A DNA stretch of 64,000 nucleotides from Macrosoma leucophasiata (taxonomy: Eukaryota; Arthropoda; Insecta; Lepidoptera; Hedylidae). Each line of letters begins with the position of its first letter. Within the stretch, counting starts at the first letter, position 1. Below, one piece after another: positions 34,425 through 44,959 of the stretch. The stretch spans positions 7,006,001-7,070,000 of the forward strand of contig JAWQUS010000023.1 of the NCBI GenBank assembly GCA_036365455.1. Direction: 5' to 3'. Under the pieces are notes generated by a model. It was given only the letters and a program-made list of their open reading frames with translations, was not told the DNA's origin and did not search any database. The position numbers and the translations under genes are program-made.

Positions 34425-34679
34425 TAAAAAACATTTGTAAACCGTGAACTGAGTGATTCTATTAACTAAAAAACCTTTCAATAATAATAAATACCTTATA
34501 TTATTTTATCTTTTTTATTCTGGTTCTTGGATTCGATGTATCAAATAAAAACATCGATAATATATATTCGATATTAAAGGACTAAAAATACATACAAAAT
34601 AGGTTAGCTAGGTAGTCATTGTAATTGAAAGGTTTTTTAGTAAATAGAATCACTCAGTTCACGGTTTATAAATGTTTTT
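34425..34679. repeat. Inverted pair inside the hAT-like element
   Basis: Arms of about 57 bp at 34425-34482 and 34624-34679: AACATTTGTAAACCGTGAAC, GAGTGATTCTATTAACTAAA, AAACCTTTCAAT, with the inverse nearly exact. The 140-bp centre contains more CATCGATA motifs. It may be a nested element or an internal fold-back. Confidence 0.8.
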
Positions 34680-35107
34680 TTTTCTTTTACTAAGTCTACA
34701 CGCTTCTATCATCAAATTCGCACACGGGCGGACAAAGAGTATGGATCCCATAGCCCATAAAACATGTTACCCTTAAATTGGCAGTGTCATACGGGAAGAC
34801 ACCGACTTTGAAAAAATCTGACAACTTTACTAGTAAAAAATTATAGGTTTTTGTGTTTGTATAGGTTAGTAAGATTATTTTTGGTAGAATAAATATTTCA
34901 AATGGAAATAATTTCAATCTACTGTCAAATTTTAGAAAATCGTCTGCTCCACGCGTAAGATATTTCAATGTTTTGTAATTATTTTGCACGGGATCGATAG
35001 TTTAAAAAACGACTGAACACAAGTTTTGAAAATAATATCACGCTGCGACTCGGCTTTTTCTCACGTTCCCGCCAAAACCCACAAAATTGTTATCAGCTTA
35101 TAAAATG

Positions 35108-35271
35108 TAAGGTTCGGTTGCACCAAAACATTTGTTAAAGTTATTGTAAATGCATTTTTACATCCTTCTCTATGTTTATTAAAGTTAGAGAAAGATGTAA
35201 AATTTTATTTTTTTATTTAGAAAAAAAAATAACTTTGTCAAATTGAAAAAAATTGGTGCAACCGAACCTTA
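35108..35271. mobile_element. MITE-c nested in the hAT-like element
   Basis: Perfect 19-bp terminal inverted repeats TAAGGTTCGGTTGCACCAA, 164 bp in all. A TA at each end is compatible with a Tc1/mariner-type insertion. Interior arms ACATCCTTCTCTA/TAGAGAAAGATGT also pair. Relatives lie at 39006 and 52901. Confidence 0.8.
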
Positions 35272-35532
35272 GTGTAATAAAGCCTTTTTTAATTGCCTGT
35301 TTTTTCATCTTTAAATTACATAGGTATGTGTACCTAATTATAAATCTTAAAAATAAATAATAATTAAAAATCTTATACAAATAAAAAAAATCAATCGTAC
35401 TATGAAAAACATCGATGTAATTTAATTTTAAAATTAATAATAAAATATCGATATTACATCGATGCAACTTTCCGATGCATTACATCGAAAAAAACATCGA
35501 TGTTTTTTTCAATGTCCATCCCTACCTTGAAT

Positions 35533-36534
35533 GGCGTTGGGAAGCGTAAAATCAATTCAACGTTTATATTATGATTTTAAAATAGTATTTATTGATTCTA
35601 TGGAACACTAGCATTTTCCTTAGGTTACGAGTCAAGAGTAAACAAATAATTTTAAAATAGTATGAATTGACACCAATTATTATTGATAGGTACATATTTA
35701 GTTTTCATATCAAATAGGTATCAAGTAGGTATATGATTTCTTTTAGACTAGTAGTAACAAACATAATAAAAGGAGAACTCTACCCTTTAATAAAGATAAA
35801 TATTAATCGGTAGAGTTCGTAGTAGGCATACTTAGTCCATATGTGTTAGAATGCTTCAGATATCTAGTGATTACTATCAATTACTATAACCCTGTAGAAG
35901 GCTGTCGTCATGATTAATTATGAGTAGGTATATCCTTGCAAGCCACTATGGAAAAACAAGGTGCATGTTTACTTATAGATATCTGCCTAATAACGATTTA
36001 AAAATCTCTCATTTTGTACATCATTATGAGCTTCTGCTCCATTCTTGAAATTGGCACCTTAAAATCATTAGGTATAGGTACACTTCAGTCCGGGGTAAAT
36101 TATTGGTTTTTATACACAATTACATTTGTATCGGTGTGTAAGTAACCAAAATCCAAATAATTTTGACGCTTTAGACCAGCCTCACTAATCTTTTTTTCAG
36201 CGAGGGCTGCAAAGATATTTCAGTCATGGTGGTATGGGCCGAAACATATGACTTAATGTAGGTAAAAATGAAGCGACGGGGAGGGCGGTACGCAGCTTGC
36301 AATACCGCCCTCCGAAACTATATTTAATGTATTTTTTTATCACAATCGGCTCAACGGTTTAGCAGTGAAACCGTAACCGACAAAGTTACTTTCATATTAA
36401 AGTACATAGTATGTCTTAAGCGAAAGTTGTACTGTCCTTAATCGCATATGTCTTATGTATCCTCCGACAACGCCGTAAGCCGAGGATCGGACCCACAGGC
36501 GTCTCTCTTAGGTAGTTGTGTAAATTTACTTTTA
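35533..36534. other. No gene seen
   Basis: AT-rich intergenic DNA. GGGAGGGCGGT and ATACCGCCCTCC face each other near 36280-36312, a small imperfect inverted pair. Confidence 0.45.
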
Positions 36535-36612
36535 GGCTGAGAGCCCTTTACGTTCGCCAATTACCCGGTAAAGTACTAGTCTACTTTACGGTCTCGAAAC
36601 GAGTCGCCTAAG
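36535..36612 (-). repeat. REP-3 core, diverged
   Basis: The inverse reads GTTTCGAGACCGTAAAGTAG, ACTTTACCGGGTAATTGGCG and AACGTAAAGGGCTCTCAGCC, recognisably the REP-3 order with many changes. Confidence 0.5.
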
Positions 36613-37102
36613 TAAGTCCATTAAAAAATATAGGTATACTTACATAATTTTATAACATGTAGTATAAGATTTACTGGTATATTTTGAAAAATATGGTGCT
36701 GACGAATCAATTAATGAGAGTATATATTGAAAAATCTATTGCTGTCGAATCACTTAAGTAAATAAACAAAAATTGTTAAAAATAAACAATATATAGATAC
36801 AAATGTGTGTCAAGTTCGTGCTACAGATAACTAGATGACGGGGTAAGCCACACTCCACGTATAGAATAGATTTCGATGCAGACAGTTAAATTAGTTTATC
36901 TTCAAACATTCTTCAAACCGTTTCGCTGGAAAATAGGTTAGGAAACAGATATTATTAACTACGCCAGGAAATTGATTTATGACTCTATACATTATGTATT
37001 TTTCGTGTATTTAATAGGGGAAAAGATCGAAAATATCTAGCCTACAGATCGTTCGTAACATTTTCGGTAAGATAGGAAGTAGGTTAATAGTACCTATCGT
37101 CT

Positions 37103-37245
37103 AACTTTAACAAATGTATTAAAGTACCTACCGGTTAAGTAAAATAATAATTACACTGTTTGAAAATTGTTTAATGACGTCATAACTCTTTAACTGCTAA
37201 CCGTAAACTACTGGCCTGGCTGAGCTGCACTGGATAATATAAACA
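37103..37245. mobile_element. MITE related to 12424-12560
   Basis: Shares CTAACTTTAACAAATGTATT, TTTAATGACGTCATAACTCT, GTAAACTACTGGCCTGGCTG and CTGCACTGGATAATATAAAC with the earlier copy. The central hairpin is different. Confidence 0.55.
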
Positions 37246-37293
37246 TCAAAAATATCTGTCATATAGTAGTAAGAGTAAGTACCTACCACACGA

Positions 37294-37441
37294 CCGGATT
37301 CGGTACGGCGGACCAAATCCGCCGAACAAAAACCCGCGCAGAACGCATCGGACTTTAATTATGTCCGGCGGACTCCTCTGCACACGGCCAGGTTTGGTTC
37401 GGAGCGTACCGAATCCGCTTTGCGCTCCGTACCAAATCCGG
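37294..37441. mobile_element. Short GC-rich MITE
   Basis: 148 bp; left CCGGATTCGGTACGGCGG, inverted right CCGGATTTGGTACGGAGCG. The left arm is itself near-palindromic (CGGATTCGGTACGGCGGACC AAATCCG), giving several alternative foldings. Confidence 0.7.
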
Positions 37442-37529
37442 AAGTATGTTACTACTATTACGATAAGGCAGTCTGTTGTTTGGGACAATGACTTACACGT
37501 GAGCACCAAACAACTGTTAGCGGAGTACC

Positions 37530-37735
37530 TTGACGACCCGGTTAGGCCAGCGGTGTGAGACGACTGTTTGATTCGAAGGGTCGCGGGTTGGATTCCCGCA
37601 CCGGGACAGATATTTGTTTCGGGTCTGGGTGTTTGTGTATGTGCTGCGTGTGTACAACGGAACGACACAGGTTTATTCCTAGTGGGTGGTGTGAGTGTAC
37701 GCGTTTATTTACTCGTATTTATTTTATTTTTGATT
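37530..37735 (+). mobile_element. SINE-C copy
   Basis: GACGACCCGGTTAGGCCAGC head, B-box-like GCGGGTTGGATTCCCGC, then GATATTTGTTTCGGGTCTGG, GGTTTATTCCTAGTGGG and an AT-rich tail. It begins eight bases after AGCGGAGTACC, with no obvious target duplication. Confidence 0.8.
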
Positions 37736-38154
37736 TTGTGTAAGAAGTAGGTAGGTATGTAGGATTATGCAATACCTATACCATATCAATAATTATAATT
37801 AGATAATATCTTTTTACCCAAATCGTACGTAGGTACAGTCAGGGAACTCTCCGGTCATCCAAAATCATTCAAATAAAGCTTTTATTACCACAACATAAAG
37901 TGCCCATGACATTGTGTAGATACTAGTACACTTTTCCTTTATAGTAAGTACTTACTTATCAATATTTTCGCGGAAAATCCTACTTGTCATACGCACGCAG
38001 TGGCATTTAAAAAGTCGTAATGATTAGAGTTTTGCTTTGTTATTATCAAAGACTGTTTTTTAACTGTCTCAATGGTAGCAGTGCCGCTATTGCGCCGCCC
38101 CCAGCGTTCCCTTCCTGGCTCGAGGGCTACTGGCGATAAAGGTGTATAACCTAA
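37736..38154. other. No gene seen
   Basis: Contains a short GC-rich patch at 38075-38125 (GCGCCGCCCCCAGCG) of unknown meaning. Confidence 0.4.
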
Positions 38155-38358
38155 TCCTTTTTCATTTTCTGGATGCTTCCCAGTACCTCAGAGTTTGTTA
38201 ATGGGCCCGGAGATGTCAAATGTCAACAGACTCGCCACATGTTACACGGGCCAATACGTAACCAGCGAATCGTGGGTGTTTGCATGTATGCTTGAATGCA
38301 TGTATTTACCTCTGTCTACCCCTTCGGGGATTACAGGCGTGTAGTTACGCAAGTTACG
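38155..38358 (+). mobile_element. SINE-A body, head lost
   Basis: From TTTTCATTTTCTGGATGCTT through GCCCGGAGATGTCAAATGTC to GGGATTACAGGCGTGTAG. A small TGTCAAA duplication (ATGTCAAATGTCAACAG) is specific to this copy. Confidence 0.8.
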
Positions 38359-38643
38359 TACCGTTTTTCACTGTTCTCTTATATACACAAACAACGTATT
38401 TTATCGCTATCATTTCGAAGCAGTGATTTGGTTATATTAATATAATCTAAAAGCAAAACATTCACGATATTTATATCGAACATCTTTTCATAACATGTCC
38501 TTTAGATCCCAATTTAGATAAAACACATTAATTTAATCGAATCAAAGAAATGTGCCTAATCTGTATTAGATAGATAATGACGCGAATGAAATGGTAACTA
38601 TATTTTTATTTTTTTAGTTCTCATTTTCTAGTAAACAGCATAA

Positions 38644-38828
38644 GGGTCATAGCTCACTAGAGCGACCCGGCACCCGACCAGCGCCGCGCCGGACTGCTTC
38701 CAGCCCAGCGGTCTGCGCTCTAGCACTATATCAACTCCACTCCGTATCAATACCGGATCGCCTCGACCGCAAGCCGTCAACGCACGGGCGGCTCGCGGAC
38801 GGCAAGTGACTGTAGTGAGCTATGACCC
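38644..38828 (+). mobile_element. MITE-b, internally deleted copy
   Basis: GGGTCATAGCTCACTAGAGC to the inverse of GGGTCATAGCTCACTACAGT, 185 bp. Flanking triplets are TAA and TAT, so the target duplication has one mismatch. It retains CTCCGTATC and GCCTCGACCGCAAGCCGTCA shared with 30838. Confidence 0.75.
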
Positions 38829-39005
38829 TATGTTTACCTACCAAAGTACTGAGGAGACAAGTGGTACCTAAATTGTAAAAGGAAAACTACATACATACTT
38901 ATTATGACACCGTAAGTGATAACTTTAATTTCATGAAAAGTAGCAAGTGCGTCCAGTTTACTTACTTTTCTTATAATTACTTAACATAAAAGTCAAAACA
39001 CTAGG

Positions 39006-39122
39006 TAAGGTTCGGTTGCCTTAAAATATTTGTTAAATTTATGGTTATTGTCAAATTTAACAAGAATAGTAGGTCGTATTAACTTAAAGTTTAAATTTTG
39101 AAATGGTGCAAATAATTTTTTG
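39006..39122. mobile_element. MITE-c, degraded copy
   Basis: TAAGGTTCGGTTGCC on the left and AAATGGTGCAAATAA on the right, with the usual TTTGTTAAA interior. The right terminus is eroded. Confidence 0.55.
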
Positions 39123-40539
39123 ATAAAGATATGCGTGGGTAACATTTCATAGATTTAGGAATGGCTGCGACGGTCGATCTCTGAGGCCTGCACATAGAGC
39201 GCGCATTAATAGACAGAGTGCCTAGTGCGAGATCATCTAGCGGTGAATAGATGACGCTCCTTCAATTCCATACAAATTTGCGTTTACTCTTACGCGATCG
39301 AATTCGCATAAAATCTCGCACTCTGAGCGCCTACTGCGAGATTTTATCTCTGATCTCAATGTGACTCAGTCTTAGTCCTTGAGACGATGTGTTTCCTTAC
39401 TAAACGGGATCTTGATTCCGTGTTATGGAATTATTAACATCCTATCTATCAAGACTCAGATTTAAATTCCACTTATATTTTGACTTTTTAATATTTTGTC
39501 GTCAGAGCAGTAGGTAGATTTCCGCGTTGTAGTAAAGAGAAAAATCTTGAGCCCTAGTAGGTACCTACTTAGTTCCGCTACTCCTAGATCCTCTACTGAT
39601 TATAATTCATAGTTATCATGATATAGATACCTAAGCACGATAAAAACAGAGAGATGGAATTATAAATCGAGTAAACAGTGAAAAGCCGTATGTCGTTCAC
39701 CGATAGAAAATCGCAGCGGGGGTCTTAATTTTAAGTGAGGTGTAGAGTAGGGTTGTAATATTTCAGATAACGCCATATAAAGATTCTGTACTTACACAGT
39801 AATGCCGTATTACGTAAATGGAGGGAATGTCACGTGCAATTTAGAAGACATGAGTAGGTATATAATAGCGCAGATTAATTAGCCGCGAACCAAAGCTATT
39901 TCTGTCGACAGGCGAAGCAATAAGTGTAAATGCACTCCGTCAACGAAGACGCTTCATTCACGCGCTATCGATGTTACATTAATATCATTTATGTTTGAAT
40001 TTATGGTAAAGATAAAGTATCGTCACTGGTGACAACACGATATATTTTAACACATTTTTTATCTTTGTCGTATCTACTTACTTCGGTAGTAGATATCTCT
40101 AATCCTACCTGTTCCCATATCGTATGATGTGTATACGGGTCACTGACGAGGACCACAATTCTTATTCGTCTCTGGCTAAAACCGTAGCATTGGGGTACCT
40201 CATTAAGAATAACGCTTCTATTAGTCATATCTTAATTATGTAATTAGTAATTCGCTAGCTGGATGGTTCCAGTCCCTGACCAAAGGTGGATGCACAGGAT
40301 CGCTTATTTAAAAAAAAAAAAAAAACGTTTGTTAGTCTCACTAAATCTTGGGAACGGCATTTCCAATGTGGCCAGTTGTAGTTTTGAAATATTCACTAGA
40401 CGTCCTAGGAAGGTTTAAAAGGTGAGCAAATATTATGAAATTTCAAGGAAAATAGTAAAAACAAAAATTCCATTTGCCAATGCAAATAGTTGTCAGATCT
40501 TTGACTTATTTAATAGCTAGTAAAAAATTAAACGTATGT
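39123..40539. other. Intergenic; inverted repeat at 39308-39347 and one doubtful ORF
   Basis: A perfect 13-bp inverted repeat ATAAAATCTCGCA lies at 39308-39320 and 39335-39347. The minus-strand frame at 40228-40001 (ATG, MTNRSVILNEV) contains a CAG|GTAGGA donor-like site after 40 codons, but has no partner exon or family. A short A16 run ends a possible retro-tail at 40310-40325. Confidence 0.3.
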
Positions 40540-40612
40540 ATGTATATATCTTCACGTCAAGTCCCTTACGGGGTAGGCAGAGAGTGAGATTTAGAGCACC
40601 AGATTAATTTTT
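40540..40612 (+). repeat. REP-2 fragment
   Basis: ATCTTCACGTCAAGTCCCTT ACGGGGTAGGCAGAGAGTG, then divergence. Confidence 0.6.
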
Positions 40613-40944
40613 GACCCTATATGTGAGATGAACGTTATTTTATTACCTTTTAGATGTAAAATATAATATCAGAAACAATTAATTCTTATCTTATCAGTTT
40701 CATTTTCGTTGAATGTATTTGTTTTTACATAAGGATAACAATAGATAAGTACCCCGCCAACTATTTACAGGTATCCTACGTTTAAACGCCTATTTCAAAA
40801 TATCTTGATGATTGAATTGTTCAATATTTTGGACATTAGAGGTTACAATTTTCCTCTGGCAGCAATTATTTGACACACACTAGCACCTTACACTAGCACA
40901 CACCTGTCCCTGTTTCGCTCGGGTCTACACAAAAGAATCTACCT

Positions 40945-41050
40945 ACACAAAAGAAATGTATATTTCAGAGTTTCTGCAGTATTTTTCATTGATGCTCCGC
41001 TCCTATTTGTCGGTGCGTGAAGCTAAAGCTTTCCTCGGTAAATCGAATAT
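40945..41050 (+). repeat. REP-4 fragment
   Basis: GATGCTCCGCTCCTATTTGT followed by GTGAAGCTAAAGCTTTCCTC and GGTAAATCG, matching the inner part of the family seen at 43962. Confidence 0.45.
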
Positions 41051-41087
41051 CTAAATATAAAAAAAACGAAGTACTTCGTTAGTTACT

Positions 41088-41230
41088 ACACCACTGGTGG
41101 TAGATCTTCAGTGTCGGAACTCGCGAGCGTAGGCCGCATTACCTCATTTACTTTCCGTTAAATAGGAGTGTTCATATTCAGCGCTGTCGTGTTCAGGTTC
41201 CGGTCAGGTAGGGCCCTGTAATGATGGAGC
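41088..41230 (-). repeat. REP-1 3' half
   Basis: Inverse order CCACTGGTGGTAGATCTTCA, CTCGCGAGCGTAGGCCGC, CGTGTTCAGGTTCCGGTCAG. Confidence 0.65.
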
Positions 41231-41479
41231 GACCAGGGACACTACTGTCCATTCCGCGTTATTGAATTTACTACTGCCCTATTCGAATGGTTAGATCATT
41301 GTTCGGTTGAATGACTGCACTAGCGAAAGAATTCTCTTCTACTAGTGGACACTGGGATCGTCACGTTCCGACACTTTGTTTACTATCAGTGACATTACAT
41401 AACATAAAAATCAAAACATCTTCACATAAATAATGAAATGACATAATTCGAAGGGCTCTTATTTATAACGTTCCCTGCA

Positions 41480-41893
41480 TATTGGAACCCCCGGGCCTAA
41501 GTCGTACGGACGGTAAAAGGCCCGATTGCTTCACGCCATTTGTTTTATTGTTCCTTGGGAGAATGGCAAATGCCTTCTCTGGGACGGGACTTATGTGAGT
41601 ACCTTTGCAGTCAGTAACTTGGGCCGTACGTTTAGAGAGGCTGCTGGTGCGGCAGAGGCAGCTGCCATTAAAAAACGGGTTAAGTATGCTCCCCTCCTGC
41701 CGGGTAACTTTTTTATGCCTTTTGCTGTGGAGACTGCTGGCGTCTGTTTCTATTTCTTTTATTCGGGAGATCGGTCGCCGTCTCAGGGACAGGGGCGTTC
41801 TTGGTGCTAAGGGTGGCCATTGCTATTCAATGGGGCAACACTGCCAGTATTTTGGGCTCCGTCCAGGGGTGGTTTGTTTGATTAGATTTTATA
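41480..41893 (+). pseudogene. Retroelement-type C-terminal domain, frameshifted
   Basis: One frame reads [20 protein letters not shown], then a gap-like divergence, AGAAEAAAIKKRVKYAPLLP and PFAVETAGV. The frame shifts through REIGRRLRD and finally gives AIAIQWGNTASILGSVQGWF and a stop at 41882. The order P-W-x-x-G-x-x-L-x-W-D-x-T-x-x-(D/S)T-(L/F)A ... A-x-x-KRxKY ... E(T/A) ... IGRR(L/I) ... QRGN(A/T)ASI is one I know from many repetitive invertebrate retroelement-linked proteins; I cannot name the clade. At least two frameshifts. AT-rich 3' sequence follows. Confidence 0.55.
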
Positions 41894-42340
41894 TATATAT
41901 ATATGTATGTTCAAAAAATTGATTTGTTATTTTTTCTTTTGTATTCTAATTTTAATTTATTCATATTTAATTATTTAGTTTTAAAGTTAAACTGTTATCT
42001 TTTAGTGGCAAATAAATTTATATAACAATCTTCATATAGATACTGTAAAATCTCCGATCACTGCTTACGATGGTATAAAACAAATAGTAACAGATGCATT
42101 AGAAAATAATGTGATGTCACATTTTGCTGGCTCGATTACAGTGGATAGCAACTTGGCACAAGTGCGTTCGTTCAATGTGTTCTGACTGCTGAGGCGATCC
42201 ATTCATGCCACTGCCGAAAGGTCACGTCATGTCATCACACTTGACCCGACGCCACGCAGGTTTGACATTTTCCACGTTCATCATCATCACTTTAGCCGAA
42301 AGACGTCGTCGACAAAAGTTCGTACTTGAGTACTTATTAT
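41894..42340. other. No gene seen
   Basis: Probably 3' flank of the retroelement fragment plus a short CATCATCATCAC simple tract at 42281. Confidence 0.4.
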
Positions 42341-42683
42341 AATAATGGCAACCTATTATACGTCCCACTGCTGGGCACGAGTCTCTCCCCTTTTTGGGGG
42401 GAGGCCTGGAGCTTACTCCACCACGCTGCTCCAATGCGGATTGGTGGAGATACGGGTTAGTGGCCAACCCACTGTCGGATGTTTTCAAACCGCCCATAAG
42501 GTCTCCGACACAAGACCGACAGGAGGTTTAACGACTGCTATCTATCGATAGCAACCGAGACCGACGGCTTAACGTGCCGTCCGAAGCACGGAAACGCGCA
42601 TTTTAATTTGCTACTAGCGGTCACCCATCACACACCCGACCGCGCCCGTAATGCTTAAGCGAGAAGATCGCTTACGATCTACA
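42341..42683 (-). repeat. REP-6 (LINE 3' end), long copy
   Basis: Inverse of the family: AATGGCAACCTATTATACGT, CCCACTGCTGGGCACGAGTC, TTTTTGGGGGGAGGCCTGGA, CGATAGCAACCGAGACCGAC, TCACACACCCGACCGCGCCC. Other copies are at 52083 and 61226 (plus) and a short one at 46430 (minus). A GAAGAAGAAGAAGAAG tract follows at 42902. Confidence 0.75.
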
Positions 42684-43184
42684 CCAGCCGCTGGGCCATG
42701 CGCGCTTCCACTTATTAGTGTTGAATATTTAAAACAAATGTTCAATAGAACTGTGACTTGACTCTTGACCTCTACGAATCGAATTAATTCGTAGCTTGAT
42801 CCATTCATACCGTTGCCACATGCCAAGGTTACGGCATTGCACTTGACCGTAATATAATGACAGGCCATTTTTCTTTGTAACATTATACTGTGTAGTGTAG
42901 AGAAGAAGAAGAAGAAGTACGCTGTGTACCTTAGATGAAGAATAGAAGTCTACGACGAAACACTGAAATTTTATAAGTGAAAACTACTCAGCTTAGCCAG
43001 AGATACAATAGTAGTTCGATTTACATTTGATTAAACCTAATTTCATGGAAGTTTAAGTGAGGTGGAATTTTCTATCAAACTGCCCTGGTAGTCTAGTGGC
43101 GGCATTTTTCATTTTTGGGCATTTTCCCTATTACATAAACTTGGAAATTGCATCTGAACATATGCCTAGATAATATGTCCAAAT
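42684..43184. other. No gene seen
   Basis: Contains a (GAA)n microsatellite at 42902-42917. Nothing else supported. Confidence 0.45.
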
Positions 43185-43355
43185 ATATCAATAGGCTCGC
43201 CAGCCTGGGGATATGCCCAGATACCTATGTAACTATTTACATCGCCATTTGTTACATGGGTCAAAACCTCAAAAATATAACCGCCGAATCGTGGGTATTT
43301 GCATCTATTATAGAATGCATGCACGTCTGCCTATCCCTTGTGGAAATACAGGAAT
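43185..43355 (+). mobile_element. SINE-A, old diverged copy
   Basis: TATCAATAGGCTCGCCAGCC, TTGTTACATGGGTCAAAACC, CCGAATCGTGGGTATTTGCA and GAATGCATGCACGTCTGCCT keep the family order, with insertions between. The head is lost. Confidence 0.65.
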
Positions 43356-43699
43356 CAGGAACAGACCGAGGGTAGTAGGGTAGTTCTAAAACCACGGTAT
43401 AGATAAATAAATACTAAAACCATAGAGTAAGGAACAGACCACGGGTGTGAAACTGCTACTCACTAAAACCACAGAGTAATTTACTCACGTGCTAAAACCC
43501 CGCGGTATTAAAATCCGCTTCAGCGAAGTCACGGGAACAGTTTCGTACTACCTATTACATTCATCCATGAACCCGCGACCTTACTTCACCCGAGTAAAGT
43601 GAGTATTGTGTTGCAGAATAAATTAGCCGAACTGCTTAACGGTTTCTGTAGTCAAAGTTTCATTCGCATTCGAAAATGTTTTTGTGCATTTTAAGTAAT

Positions 43700-43805
43700 T
43701 TACACTGGTGGTAGAACTTTACTGGTAGAGCTCAAGTAAAGTACTATGTAAAGTACCTATCTGTAAGTAGGTACACCTATTTGTAAGATATGGCCCTGTA
43801 ATATC
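43700..43805 (-). repeat. REP-1 remnant
   Basis: CACTGGTGGTAGAACTTTAC and ATGGCCCTGTAATA bracket a rearranged middle made of AAGTAGGTAC repeats. Confidence 0.5.
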
Positions 43806-43961
43806 TAGCACAGAAGCAAGACATTCTAAGCTCCATTAAGCCTCAGATCCAACTACCTTCTCTTAAGAAGGTATACAATCAACCCTAATTTAGTTGTACA
43901 CCAGTTGACAGGGAAATACATATAATACATAGCAATATAGAGTATCTACTAATATTATAAA

Positions 43962-44162
43962 GCTGAAGAGTTTGTTTGTTTACTTGAACGCGCTAATCTC
44001 AGGAACTAATTTTCCAATATGAAAATTTTATTCAGTGCCTTTATCATTGCTTTCATTTTCTTTTACGATTTTAAAAATGCTTTCAGTGTTAGATGGCCCA
44101 TTTATTGAGGAAGGCTTTAGGTTATAGCCTAAAGCCTTTAGGCTATAGCCTAAAGCCTTCCT
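43962..44162 (-). repeat. REP-4 copy ending in a 50-bp palindrome
   Basis: AGTTTGTTTGTTTACTTGAA, CGCGCTAATCTCAGGAACTA and CCATTTATTGAGGAAGGCTT are REP-4 blocks. The end at 44112-44160 is a near-perfect palindrome built on AAGGCTTTAGGTTATAGCCT facing its inverse. Confidence 0.65.
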
Positions 44163-44248
44163 AAAGTGGTCTGTCGTGGCTGGTGGCGTTGTATTTGCAT
44201 TCTAAGCTTTAGTTTTTGTTTAGATGTTTATAGATTTGTTTGATGTAA

Positions 44249-44480
44249 CGAAGGTGGCAAGCAAGCATGTAGCATGCAGTTCACATAGATTGTGACGTCA
44301 TCTTTCGTCAGTTTCGCTTACGAAAACACTTCCAGGCAAAAGTTCGGCGGTACGAAACTGACAAGACGACGTCATAATCTAAAGCATCACGAAAGCATTC
44401 TAGTTAGGCGGTTGGCCCTTTGTATAAATCCAAAGGTCAAAATGCAGATGCTTTGCCTCTCCTTTGAGTCCCCTAAGTTG
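44249..44480 (+). repeat. REP-1 5' part split by a small MITE
   Basis: Left piece GGCAAGCAAGCATGTAGC to TTCACAT (44249-44286); right piece from 44381 with CCAAAGGTCAAAATGCAGAT and GCTTTGCCTCTCC. The intact order is seen at 61925. Confidence 0.6.
44287..44380. mobile_element. 94-bp MITE inside REP-1
   Basis: Ends AGATTGTGACGTCATCTTTC and, inverted, AGATTATGACGTCGTCTTGT, both running on to CAGTTTCG. Confidence 0.75.
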
Positions 44481-44959
44481 TTATTCTCTGTGATAATTAT
44501 TACGGGGCCATATATCAATTTTATACTTTAAGCAATCATCTTTATTTTTTATAGTTCCTAAGGTAACCTTCACCTATCTTGTTACTTGTAACAACTGCAT
44601 CTTAGATATAATACGCGGTAGGTAATTAAGTTTATATAATGATAGTGTGGTTGAAACCCGTTTGTGTTATGTGAAAAAATTCAGGGCCATCTTTTAGTTT
44701 AGACTTATTAGTGTAAAATGGGGTACAGTCGTAGTATTATTACATATTATCTGGTACAGTGTTCCACGGGGTACAGTGTTAGGTTCAATACGCATATCTC
44801 CATCTCTGCCTTTCATATTTACAACTTTGGTTTATACGTTTGTCAAGCCCAGAAAGAGCCATTTTTAAGTATGAGTACATTTCGCAGTTTTAACGCGTTT
44901 AAAAATTATCAAATAAAAAGAAAAGAAAAACGAACAATTATTGTTGGTAATATAATAGG
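44481..44959. other. No gene seen
   Basis: AT-rich DNA. An 84-codon plus-strand frame at 44718-44972 runs into SINE-B and is not supported as coding. Confidence 0.4.

Larger units (their letters stand above)
34280..35524. mobile_element. hAT-like DNA transposon, 1,245 bp, perfect 8-bp target duplication
   Basis: Left end TAGGGGTGGACGATATACAT CGATG; inverted right end TAGGGATGGACATTGAAAAA AAACATCGATG. CCTTGAAT occurs at 34272-34279 and again at 35525-35532, an exact 8-bp target duplication as made by hAT transposases. Both subterminal regions are packed with ACATCGATG/CATCGAT repeats, a likely transposase-binding array. No transposase is encoded; a 97-codon minus-strand frame at 34696-34989 has no hAT or BED features. 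Two further structures are nested inside. Confidence 0.88.

Noticed and set aside
37246..37668. 140-codon minus-strand frame
   Set aside because: It spans a short MITE and the head of a SINE-C copy, so it is a repeat artefact.
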